Shown: piece by piece, positions 22,792-33,800 of the stretch | Layout of the letters: each line of letters starts with the position of its first letter | Position numbering within the stretch: position 1 is the stretch's first letter | Assembly: GCA_025084515.1 (NCBI GenBank) | Contig: JAJAGP010000179.1 | Coordinates: forward strand, 310,001-374,000 | Source: Ancistrus triradiatus | Lineage: Eukaryota > Chordata > Actinopteri > Siluriformes > Loricariidae | Reading direction: 5' to 3' | DNA: 64,000 nucleotides | Program-made: the position numbers and the translations under genes | Notes under the pieces: generated by a model | Databases searched by the model: none | What the model saw: the letters and a program-made list of their open reading frames with translations, nothing else | What the model was told of the DNA's origin: nothing

Positions 22792-25042
22792 TACAGTGGT
22801 GTTTGAAAGTTTGTGAACCCTTTAGAACTTTCTACATTTCTGCCTAAATATGACCTAAAACAGCATCAGATTTTCACACAAGTCCTAAAAGTAGATAAAG
22901 AGAACCCAGTTAAACAAATCTTACATATTAGCGAGTGGAAAAAGTATGTGAACCTCTAGGATTAGGAGTTAATTTGAAGGTGAAATTAGAGTCAGGTATT
23001 TTCAATCAATGGGATGCCAATCAGGTGTGAGTGGGCACCCTGTTTTATTTAAAGTACAGGAGTCTGTTCTTCACAACACACGTTTGTGTAAATGTATCAT
23101 GGCATGAACAAAGGAGATCTCTGAGGAGCTCAGAAAAAGAGTTGTTGATGCTCATCAAGCTGGAAAAGGTTACAAAACCATCTCTAAAGAGTTTGGACTC
23201 CACCAATCCACAGTCAGACAGATTGTGTACAAATGGAGGAAATTCCAGACCATTGTTACCCTCCCCAGGAGTGGTCGCCCAACAAAGATCACTCCAAGAG
23301 CAAGGCGTGTAATAGTTGGTGAGGTCACAAAGGACAGCAGGGTAGCCAGGAGTGGCAGCTGGGTGGTCTGGCTGAACTTGGCTTCGGTCCTCTTGATCTT
23401 GACTTGTGCATCCTTGCCTCAGACTAAGGGCAGAGCTGGGGGTTCATATTCAGAGTCTTATGGTGATCAGAGACGTGGGGTTGCCGATGTCTCATGTGAT
23501 CCCTCTTGACTGTGTTACCTACCAGTTCTCCTCTTTCTAGCTATGCTGCTATAGCTAATGCTGCCGGGGCATCATTTTACACATGGCATCAGTGATTGTT
23601 AATAGACACTGTGCTCTTAATCAATAATTAATTACATTTTCTGTTTTCCCTCCGAGCTGTGTTCAAGTACCAGTTCCTGCCCCACACATGATGTTCATCC
23701 GCTGCAGCTTCACTCAAGCTGCTTCCGTCATCAGCTCCAGCCCCATCATACCCGGGCCACTTAATTTTGATGTGCATATTTTACGTTTTATTTGAACTAT
23801 GACTCCATGACTTTAGTTTTGTTATTAGATTTATCATCTACACTGCCCAAGGAGGTTGGCTCCCTTTTTGGGTCTTGGTTCTCCTAAGGTTTCTTCCTCA
23901 TAACACAAAGGGAGTTTTTCTTTGCCACTGTCGCCCTAGGCTTGCTCAATTTGGGATTGGACGTAGTTATTAGGAGATAATCTAAACTTGTAAAGTTGCT
24001 TTGAGACAATGCTCCATTGTAAAAAGCGCTATAGAAATAGATCTGACTTGACTTGACTTCTAAGCAACTGACATCACATCGGCTAATGTTAATGTTCATG
24101 AGTCCACATGAGTCCATGGTGTGCATGGCAGGGCTGCAAGGAGAAAGCCACTGGTCTCCAAAAAGAACATTGCTGCTCGTCTGCAGTTTGCTAAAGATCA
24201 CGTGGACGAGCCAGAATGCTATTGGACGAATGTTTGGTGGATGGATGAGACCAAAATAGAACTTTTTGGTTTAAAAGAAAAGCATTATGTTTGGAGAAAG
24301 GAAAACACTGCACTCCAGCATAAGAATCTTATCCCATCTGTGAAACATGGTGGTGGTAGTATCATGGTTTGCTGCATCTGGGCAGGACAGCTTGCCATCA
24401 TTGATGGAACAATTATTTCTGAATGAATATCAGAGAATTTCTAAAGGAAAATATCAGTCAAAACATCTGTCCCCATGAACTGAAAATCTCAAGAAGAAGG
24501 TGGGTCATGCAGCAAGACAAACGACCCTAAGCACACAAGCCATTCTACCAAAGAATGGTTACAGAAGAATAAAGGTAATGTTTTGGAATGGCCAAGTCAA
24601 AAGTCCTGACCTTAATCCAATGGAAATGTGTTTTGTGGAAAAGGACCTGAAGCGAGCAGCTAATGTGAGGAAAAACCCACCAACATCCCCAGAACTGAAG
24701 CTGTTCTGTACGGAGGAATGGGCTAAAATTCCTCCAAGCCGGTGTGCAGGACTGATCAACAGCTACAGGAAACGTTTAGCTGCAGTTATTGCTGCACAGG
24801 GGGGTCACAGCAGATACTGACAGCAAAGGCTCACATACTTTTGCCACTCACTAATATGTAATATTGGATCATTTTCCTCAATAAATAAATGACCATGTAT
24901 AATATTTTTGTCTCATTTGTGTAACTGGGTTCTCTTTATCTACTTTTAGGACTTGTGTGAAAATCTGATGAAGTTTTAGGTCATATTTATACAGAAATAT
25001 ATAAAATGCTAAAGGGATCACAAACTTTCAAGCACCACTGTA
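22792..25042 (+). mobile_element. Tc1-family transposon copy A, non-functional, carrying a retroelement insertion
   Basis: Both termini are present: TACAGTGGTGTTTGAAAGTT at 22792 and CTTTCAAGCACCACTGTA ending at 25042. Transposase-like segments in order are a helix-turn-helix (23095-23330, ending GGTCGCCCAACAAAG), a piece beginning WMDETKIELFG (first Asp, 24238), and the C-terminal part with AKIPPSRCAGLINSYRKRL (24720-24785). Frameshifts break it, for example a duplicated base near 24305 and extra bases at 24500-24530. A 0.7-kb retroelement splits it at 23345-24057. It is one of four copies of this family here (also 40892, 51093 and 55367). Confidence 0.9.
23345..24057 (+). mobile_element. 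Retroelement 3' fragment inserted in Tc1 copy A
   Basis: The sequence interrupts the Tc1 reading between GGGTA and ACTTCTAAGCAACTGA. Its tail reads TTGGTTCTCCTAAGGTTTCT, CACTGTCGCCCTAGGCTTGC, AAGTTGCTTTGAGACAATGC, AAAAAGCGCTATAGAAATAG and ends in repeated GACTT units. Its 5' half is shared with 39940-40200. The simple-repeat 3' end and lack of inverted termini fit a non-LTR element or a SINE using a LINE tail. Confidence 0.7.
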
Positions 25043-25309
25043 ACTAAACGATTGCTTCATAGCTAAAGAATGGAAAGTGGAAGGTGTCATTCCGTTGCTA
25101 TCTACCTACGATATTTCCCCGAGCTGCATTCAGTGTAGGGGGTTAGGGGATTAATATACCTCAGATTACAGGAGTTTGGCTAGCCGGGTTTGACTGTAGG
25201 CATGCTGTTTGTTTGTTTATTTACTCAACGCAACATCAATGGACATCTGTGACAGGAGCAAAGTTATAACGATACTACTCAGTCCATTTAAAGTGACCAA
25301 TTATCCCTA

Positions 25310-25470
25310 CACATCTTTGGAATGTGGGAGGAAACCGGAGCATACGCACAAGCACAGCCTCAACATGTCTTTTTTTTTCCCATTTTAAGCCCACTTATCC
25401 TCGTCAGGGCCTGGTTCCTGAGCCTATCCCAGAACTCACTGGGAGCAGGTGGATGTGCGCCCTGAACAGA
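25310..25470 (+). repeat. Interspersed repeat fragment (GGAGGAAACCGGAGC core)
   Basis: Contains TGGGAGGAAACCGGAGCATA and, further on, a segment reading GAGCCTATCCCAGAACTCAC. Both are well-known parts of common fish repeats; relatives are at 18590 and 63430. Confidence 0.55.
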
Positions 25471-25503
25471 TCACCTCAATAGGTAATTCTCGTACCTTGT
25501 TTC

Positions 25504-26079
25504 TACAACCCCAACTCAGAAAAAGTTGGAACAGTAACGTTTTAAGTGGCATTTGTGAATGTAACTATTGTAGAGCTTGATAAAGGTTTGATAAAGTAAT
25601 CCCTTGCCCATGTGGTTCTATCAGCTATTGATGATTGACGGTTCTTGATGCAGTGCCGTCTGAGGGATCAGAGATCACAGGTGCTTAAGTTTGTGCCCTC
25701 TTAAGTTTTACACACTGAAATTCATCTCCTGATTTCTTGCTTTGTTTAATATTATGCACTGCAGAGGGTGAAAGATGTAAATCCCTTCCAGTCTTTCTTT
25801 GAGGAAGACTGTTGTTAAACACTTCAATTGTACTTTGTTTTTACATTCATTTTAGACCTAAAATGCCCCGTCCCAACTTTTTTTGGACTGTGTTGCAGGC
25901 CTGAAATGCAGGAACAGATGTTTATTAACAAACAAAATGAATTTGACCAGAAAAAAACATGAAATATATCAGGTTCATACTGTCTGCATGAATAACAGGT
26001 AAAGGAAATGTAAGAATCACTATGTGTGTTTTTTGATCTGCATTTTCCATACTGTCCCAATGGTTTTGTATTGGGGTTG
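25504..26079. mobile_element. Short DNA transposon copy, CAACCCC/AAAAAGTTGG family, both termini present
   Basis: The left end is TACAACCCCAACTCAGAAAA and the right end is TTGTATTGGGGTTGAACA at 26067-26084. Interior blocks (GTTTTAAGTGGCATTTGTGA, GCAGTGCCGTCTGAGGGATC) match the element at 98-1417. It is internally deleted and non-coding. Confidence 0.7.
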
Positions 26080-26084
26080 AACAT

Positions 26085-26390
26085 TCATTGTCCATCATCA
26101 GTTCTGCTTACTATAGAAGCACTTTGTAGTTCTACAATTACAGACTGTAGTCCAACTGTTTCTCTGCATAAGTTGTTAGTCCCCTTTACTCTGTCAAAAG
26201 CCGTCCTACTTCGTGATATGAGCTGTTCATTAAAGCAGTGAATGTCTGAATAAGGTGTTCATCTTCACTGTGGTCCGTCAGTTTCTCTGCATAGCTTTAC
26301 TCTGTTGTGTAATGGTCAGGACCCCCACAGATCAGGTCCTATTTGAGTGGGGATCGCTGATGTGGTGCTGAGAAACTGGTTACACGCAGT
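26085..26390 (+). repeat. Interspersed repeat, GACTGTAGTCC family
   Basis: AGTTCTACAATTACAGACTG and TAGTCCAACTGTTTCTCTGC, followed by GGTCAGGACCCCCACAG. It directly abuts the transposon to its left, as at other sites. Confidence 0.65.
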
Positions 26391-26449
26391 AGTGTACATA
26401 CAATTAATCGAGGAGTGCACTTAGCACACAAAAGCACAAGAACGCCACG

Positions 26450-27477
26450 GCACAGGTTTTGGGGGGTTTTTATAAACAGATTTTTAATACTTTTTTAATA
26501 TATGCATTTTTGTACATGTTAAATTTTATATTTTGAGAAAAAGAAAAAAAAAAAAAAAAAAAACACCCTAAAATTGACATGCATACGAACACACCAGCGC
26601 ACGCAAACACTACAATGACACGAGTCAATAAAAATTAATCAACCAAATCAACTCCTCTTCATTTTTATGTACAGTTTATCCGTCTCCCATAGGCGCGTCA
26701 TTCGTCGAAGCGGCAACACGCAATAAAATATGATTATCACAAACTAAAATCACTCGCAAAATAAGAGAAAAATCCCCATCTCCCCATGGATATAGAATGT
26801 AACACTTTTTTTCTGGAAATATAGTTCCGTTCTTTTTTGTTTTAAAAGGATAAAATCGGTAAGAAATAAAACTTCAAGTACAGAGACGCAATCAAAAAAA
26901 TCAAACCAAATCAAGGCGTTAAATCTGTCGATTAAACATCCTTCCCCTTCACACTGCACCTTGTTCATACAATCCTGCACTAGCTCTGTTTTCCAATACG
27001 CGTGTTTCGCAATAAATCCACGCTATGCACCGATGGTGTCGATCAGTTCTTACGGTGTTAGCGTTCTCGTTCCTTAAAGGGGGAGCGAGAGCGCGAACAG
27101 CTCGGAAACAAATTAAAGACCGAGAGAGAATTCCTGATATAACTAGGATCAAAACTGAAATGTAAGGCACTCCAGAAGACGATGACGACAAAAAGATTTA
27201 CATTCAACAGCGAAACACATTTGTCTGCAAATTAGACGTAAACTTGACAGCAGAATTGTTTGGACTTCCGTGATTTTTGCAGTCGATTGTTCCTGATTAA
27301 AAACGTGAATTCGATGGCGAGCCGAGAGCGACACACGGTGGCGTCGCTGTGGCCCCGACGCGTCGCCCTGTTACATTTGGCTCGTTCACTGGCAGCAGAT
27401 TTAAGATGGAGGCTGTAAGGCGTCAGCCTCTCTCTTTAACATAAGTAACAGCTACTCAAAGCACCAGGCGCTTTCGT
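26450..27477 (-). other. larp1b: Probable 3' untranslated region of larp1b
   Basis: Non-repetitive sequence follows the larp1b stop codon. Minus-strand ATTAAA motifs near 26483 and 26495 could act as poly(A) signals. A poly-A run on the plus strand (26546-26564, so poly-U in the transcript) lies inside. The end is an estimate. Confidence 0.4.
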
Positions 27478-27852
27478 TTACTTCGCCGCCGGCGCATCTT
27501 TGGTTTTGCTAGCCATGTCAGACAGCGGATTCTTCTTTTTGTCCTCCTTCGGCGCGTCACTCGAGCCCTTGGCGCCGGCTTTCTGATTCCCCGGCGCTGC
27601 TCTGCCTGGCCCGGCCCCGGCCCGACTGGCCGAGCTGGTTTTGGTGTTCGCCGGTTTAGTGTTTCCTGGAGAAGCTGAGCGATTGCTTAAATCCTTCTTG
27701 GCTCCCCCTTCAGCAGCAGGCTCGTTAGAGGACTTGGTGGGAGGAGCCTGTTTCGATGACGACAGCGAGTTGTAACGTTTGCGTCGGCCCTCGTCCCCTC
27801 CGGAGGAAGAGTGTCTCCGTCTCCTGCCCCCGTGCTCGGCTCCCATAGGTGG
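27478..27852 (-). CDS. larp1b: larp1b last coding exon (low-complexity C-terminal tail)
   Basis: The acceptor TGTCACAG precedes CCACCTATGGG (PPMGAEHGG). The exon encodes RRRRHSSSGGDEGRRKRYNS and then a long Ser/Lys/Ala/Gly/Pro-rich tail ending in DAPAAK and TAA at 27480-27478. The PPMG and RKR motifs match the LARP1-family end, while the rest of the tail is not conserved and is predicted disordered. Confidence 0.9.
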   Translation of the reverse strand, partial: PPMGAEHGGRRRRHSSSGGDEGRRKRYNSLSSSKQAPPTKSSNEPAAEGGAKKDLSNRSASPGNTKPANTKTSSASRAGAGPGRAAPGNQKAGAKGSSDAPKEDKKKNPLSDMASKTKDAPAAK

Positions 27853-30800
27853 CTGTGACAGAGGAGATCTCATCAGACCTGACGTTCATCAGCAGCAACA
27901 TAGCCTAACCGAACAGAACGTACAGAACCTGCTGCCTGTGGTAGATCTACTCACACACAACCGGCCACATTGAATCAGTAAATCAAGCACTCACACACTG
28001 AGGGAATCAGTCACTGAATCAGTGAATCAAGCACTCGCACACTGAGGGAATCAGTCACTGAATCAGTGAATCAAGCACACACATACTGAGGGAATCAGTC
28101 ACTGAATCAGTGAATCAAGCACTCACACACTGAGGGAATCAGTCACTGAATCAGTGAATCAAGCACTCGCACACTGAGGGAATCAGTCACTGAATCAAGT
28201 AGTCACATACTGAGGGAATCAGTCACTGAATCAGTGAATCAAGCATGCACATACTGAGGGAATCAGTCACTGAATCAGTGAATCAAGCACTCACACGCTA
28301 AGGGAATCAGTCACTGAATCAGTGAATCAAGCACTCACATACTGAGGGAATCAGTCACTGAATCAGTGAATCAAGCAGTCACACACTGAGGGAATCAGTC
28401 ACTGAATCAGTGAATCAAGCACTCACACACTGAGGGAATCAGTCACTGAATCAGTGAATCAAGCACTCACATGCTGAGGGAATCAGTCACTGAATCAGTG
28501 AATCAAGCACTCACACGCTGAGGGAATCAGTCACTGCATCAGTGAATCAAGCTGTCACACACTGAGGGAATCAGTCACTGAATCAATGAATCAAGTGCTC
28601 ACAAAGCAAGTGAATCAGTCCCTGAATCAGTCCCTGAATCAGTGAAGCAGGCGCTCACAAAGCAAGGGAATCAGTCACTGAATCAGTGAATCAGGCGCTC
28701 ACAAAGCAAGTGAATCAGTCACTGAATCAGTGACTCAAGCACTCTCACACTGAGGGAATCAGTCTCTGACTCAGACACGCTCAGTGAAACTTCGCCAATT
28801 CTCTTAATCCTCGGATTCAGTCAGTGTCACCAAATCTGCGACTCACTGGAACCACTCACCATCAGCAAACACGCAAACCCTCTGCATCAGCCACCGTCAA
28901 CTAATCAGCGAATCGGCAGAATCAGTCACCGACAACGACTCTGAATTCACAGAATCAAAATTACGAATCCAGCCGAATCACTCACTGTCAGTAAGTCAGA
29001 AGTTTATTGAGTCAGTTAATCAGCCTAATCCTTAAATCTGGAATGAACCAGTGGTTTTGTGGCTTGGCACGGCACCATTTCATAATCACAACGAATCATG
29101 TGACCGGTCTCGTGTCAAACTGATTTTGCCAGCAGAAAACTGCAAGACGACTCGAGAGTCTGACAGTGACTGGTTGACCTTTTACACAGCGGCTGTTTCA
29201 TTTGTAAAGGCGTCATCACAAGTTTGTTGTTTACAGTCAAATACAGATCGGTTACATTTTAATATCATGTCTGGAGCTCAGTTATAGCCACAGTGCCATA
29301 AAACTGAGCAGCAAGGCTAGAGCTGGCACAGCAGAGTCAACAAGAACGTCTTGTGTGGACTGTTGTATAGACTGATTTGTCTGTGGAAGGTTAGAAAATG
29401 GTTTCAAAGTCTCACGTACAACATGCAATGATTCTTTAGAGTGTGTGAGCTATGCTGTAGCCAACACCCACATCTGATCAAGTGGAGCAATTTTAAAAGT
29501 CTGTGGCATGCGGATCCCTAACCGAGAGCACTTTCTTGCTGTGTGGGAAAAGTACTTGAGTGAGTGAGTCATTGTGTCAGGGAGTCAGTGAGTCACACAC
29601 CTCCACCCTGAAGTCATCTATGCTCTTGAATTTGTTGAGGTGCTCCTGCAGCTTGGGGTCGATCAGATGGCCTTTGACCTTCGAGTACTTCAGGAAGGCC
29701 CAAAATTTCTCCAGCCCGTACAGCTGACCTAAACACAGACAACACATTAGGGCACAACGGACATTGTAAAGCCCTGAATCACGCGTGCCACCCCAGTGCA
29801 TTTTCAGTGATTTGGTCTGATTTAATTGAGGTTTTGTCAAGTTCTCAAACAAAGCTGGCAAACCAAATCTGATTCTCTGTGGACTTTGTTTGAGGACTTG
29901 CTGGAAGAGGAAACCTACAAACGTGTCACACAGAGTCACTGGGCTATCAGTACAACCCATTCCAGAAATGTCAGCTTTATGTTATGAATGTGTTACGGAA
30001 ATAGCAGAGCTCCATAACTAGAAGGGGTGTCCACAAACTTTTGTCTGTGCCGTTTAACATCCATCCGTCGAGGTTAAGAACTACAACGTAACGGGAGTAA
30101 AAATCTGCCTTACATACAACTAATTCACGTCTGAATGACAGAAAGCTAGTACACGTGAACCCTTGCGGCATCTGCTGACAGAAAAGGGAATTGCAGTCTT
30201 GAAGGGCATTAATAAAGCATTATTGTAAGTGTTAAGTTTTATAACAGATACAAAGATTAAGAATGACTGTATTGTACAGTACTGTACTAAATGTTTTCCT
30301 ATTGGGTTTTAATGAATATTAGTGTTTAAAATACAGCACTATGTGCAAAGGAACTAAACTACTACGTGACTATGGTAATGTCCGGTCAACGTCCAGTCTC
30401 ACGGAATGCAATACCTGTACATAAAACGGCACTTGCCTACACACATACGCAAACACAAACGCAGCGCTGCCTTTTACTACACCGTGTGTTTATTTTTAAA
30501 ATCAATATGATTAACGCGCTGACTTTGCACCCGTGCTATCGCGCCTAAAAGCACACTACACAAGTTTCAAGGGTTAGCCAAGTTTACTGCCTGATAACAG
30601 GGCCAGAGCAGATTGTTAAACCAGCTGAACTGGCGCTGCACTATCCTATAAAATCCCAAAACATGGGGACCGGAGCGAGCTGGGCGTGCTTTGGGGCCGC
30701 GATTCGATGCTATACTCCGATAGTGTGCCAATTTCACTATGCCCAGCTACGCAATTCTGAGCCTAATGTCCGAATGTCTAATTCTGCTGAGCCAGCGCAA

Positions 30801-33800
30801 ATTGTAGCTTCATGCCTAGCCTGTTCTTGGCTTGACACCTGGTGTGGTCTTCTGCTGCTGTAGCTCATCTGCTTCAAGGTTCGAAATAACATGAAATAAA
30901 AAGCTTTCTTATGCACACATCTAATTCCTGTCTGAATGGCAGAAAACCAATACGAACTAACTCTTGCGACACCTGCTGTCAGAAAAGAGAATCACAAGAC
31001 TTGAAAGGCAGAAAATGTTGCCGTTTCATACGAATGCTTGTATTTGCATAGTAGCACACTGTACTAAATGTTTTCAAATTGTATTTTAATTAATATTAAT
31101 GTTTAAAATGAAACACTATGTGCACTATGCCGCTATGGTAATGTCCTGCCAATTGTGGTCTTTTGGTTTCACGGAACATAATGAGGACATTCCTGCCATT
31201 TAGCAGGCACCCTTATCCAGAGTGGCCTTGACAGCTTGGCAGAGGTGGGATTTGAACCCTGGACCTTCTGGTCCATAGGCCTGTACTTTAACCGCTAGGC
31301 TACCACAGTCCCACAAACAAATGACGGACGTTAAACTGCACATGCTTGTAATCGTGGTTTACTACGTGAATTAAAACAGTTCTTTGTAGTAAGCCGAGAC
31401 TTTTGGACACTATTGTAGTTGCGTCTCACGTGACTGTACATAGAAATAAATGGCTTTGAGACCGTTCGAAGTCGCAGAGACCCCGTACCTTTCTCATAGT
31501 CGTGTAAAGTTTCCTCCTGGAAGTCCTTGAAGATGTCAGGCCTGAACTTCTTCTCTAAACCGTAACTGTAAAAGCGAAAGAGGCATTCCAGTCCATACCT
31601 GAGGGAGGAACATAGTACAGGGGTTAGAAAGGTGAGTCGTACAGGACATGGTCAGTGAGGTGTCGTGTTCAGGTGATTGCCTGTGATGAGCACTTGCTGT
31701 CACTTCAGTGAGGCATTACAGAAGACAATAGGCTTGCTTACAAAAGTATGCAAATGTGGAGCAGGTAGAACAAACTTGCAAACGAGTGTGCGACGAACAC
31801 GTGTGCGACGAACAGTCGAGCCATAGTTGTCACAGGAAGTGTGGGTTGGTTACAGACGAGTAAACGTGTGTGTGTGTGTGTGTCGCAAAAGAACACAGGT
31901 GTACAATGCAGAGTTACAGAACAGCAGCACTGGGGCGCTCTTGTCATGACTAGAGGCGCAGGGGCACTGTTAATGTTGAGAAACACGGGTTCTCAACGTC
32001 AAGCAGGAACAGGGGTGCTCTAGTAACGGCGAGCGCCACACACGGGTTCTCTAGTAACGCTGAGCAACACAGGGGTGACACAGGGCTGCTATAGTAACAC
32101 TGAGCGACACGGGTCATACTGGGGTGCTCTAGTAACGCTAAGCGACACACGGGTGCTCTAGCAATGCTTTGCGGCACACAGGGGTGCTCTAGTAACGCTG
32201 AGCAACACAGGTGATCTAACGCTGAGCGACACGGGGGTGACAAGGCTGCTCTAGTAACGCTGAGCGCCACACAGGGGTGCTCTAGTAACACAGCAACACA
32301 GGGGTGCTCTAGGAACGCTGAGCGACACACAAGTGACAGTGGAGTGCTCTAGTAATGCCGAGCAACACACAAGTGACAGTGGAGTGCTCTAGTAATGCCG
32401 AGCGACACAGGGGTGACACTGGGGTGCTCTAGTAACGCTGAGCAACACTGGGGTGCTCTACCAATTCTTAGCGACACTGGTGCACTAGTAACGCTGAGCG
32501 ACACAGGGGTGACACAGGCCTGCTATAGAAACACTGAGCAACACGGGGATGACGCTGGGGTGCTCTAGTAACGCTGAGCGACACAGGGATGCTCTAGCAA
32601 TGCTCAGCGACACTGGTGCTCTAGTAATGCTGTGCGACACATGGGTTCTCTAGCAACGCCGAGCGACACAGGGGTGCTCTAGCAATGCTTAGCGGCACTG
32701 GTGCTCTAGTAATGCTGTGCGACACATGGGTGCTCTAGCAACGGCGAGAAACACACAGGGGTGCTCTAGCAATGGCGAGCAACACAGGGGTGCTCTAGCA
32801 ATGCTTAGCGGCACTGGTGCTCTAGTAATGCTGTGCGACACATGGGTGCTCTAGCAACGGCGAGCAACACACAGGGGTGCTCTAGCAACGGCGAGCAACA
32901 CGAGTGCTCTAGCAATGCGTAGCGCAACACATGGGTGCTCTAGCAACGCCGAGCGACACATGGGTGCTCTAGCAATGCTTAGCGGCACTAGTGCTCTAGT
33001 AACGTTGAGCGCCACACAGGGGTGCTCTAGTAATACTGAGCGACACATGGGTGATCTAGCAACGCCGAGACACACACGGGGGTGCTCTAGCAACGCCGAG
33101 TGACACACAGAGGTGACACAGGGGTGCTCTAGTAACGCTGAGCGACACACAGGGGTGCTCTAGTAACGCTGAGTGACACAGGGCTGCTATAATAACGCTT
33201 AGTGACACAGGGCTGCTATAATAACACTGAGCGACACTGGGGTGCTCTAGCAACGCTGAGCGACACTGATGCTCCAGTAACGCTGAGCGACACGGGTGAC
33301 ACAGGGGTGCTCCAGTAACACTGAGTGACACACTGGGGTGCCTGAATAAATCTGAGCAACACCGGGGCTCGCAACCTCAAGCGGCACAGGAGAGCTCTAG
33401 TAACATTAAGCACAGGGGCTCAACGTCAAACAAGGGCTCTCTTTTTGCATCAAGCGGCACGGGGGCGCTCGGCCATCCAGAGAGAGACAGGTGTGAAGAG
33501 ACGCACAATAACACGTGTGTTGTAACGGTAGAGCCGCACAGCAGACCCAAAACATTCTACTCAGCTGTGCACCATTACCCAAGAGACCAGGCATGTGCAT
33601 AACAACACAGGTGCATGTGGTGCTACAGAAAAGCACATGCACACATGACATTCCTAAAGGCGAAGGCTGGTGTGATGTAGTGACCATTTGGTGTGCACAG
33701 TGTGTGTACCTTCCTGCAACCACGCAGCATGCGTTCAGTGTTTACTGTTCCCATGAATCCATGCACTCACACCTCTATATGTTGGCTCGTGCTCGGTGTT

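Noticed and set aside
27965..28780. CRISPR-like regular array
   Set aside because: The whole 44-bp unit is conserved, with no variable spacers. The context is a vertebrate intron, so it is a minisatellite.
31950..33413. Repetitive open frames reading CRSALLEHPCV-like units
   Set aside because: They follow the minisatellite period. Frames exist on both strands and lie inside a larp1b intron.
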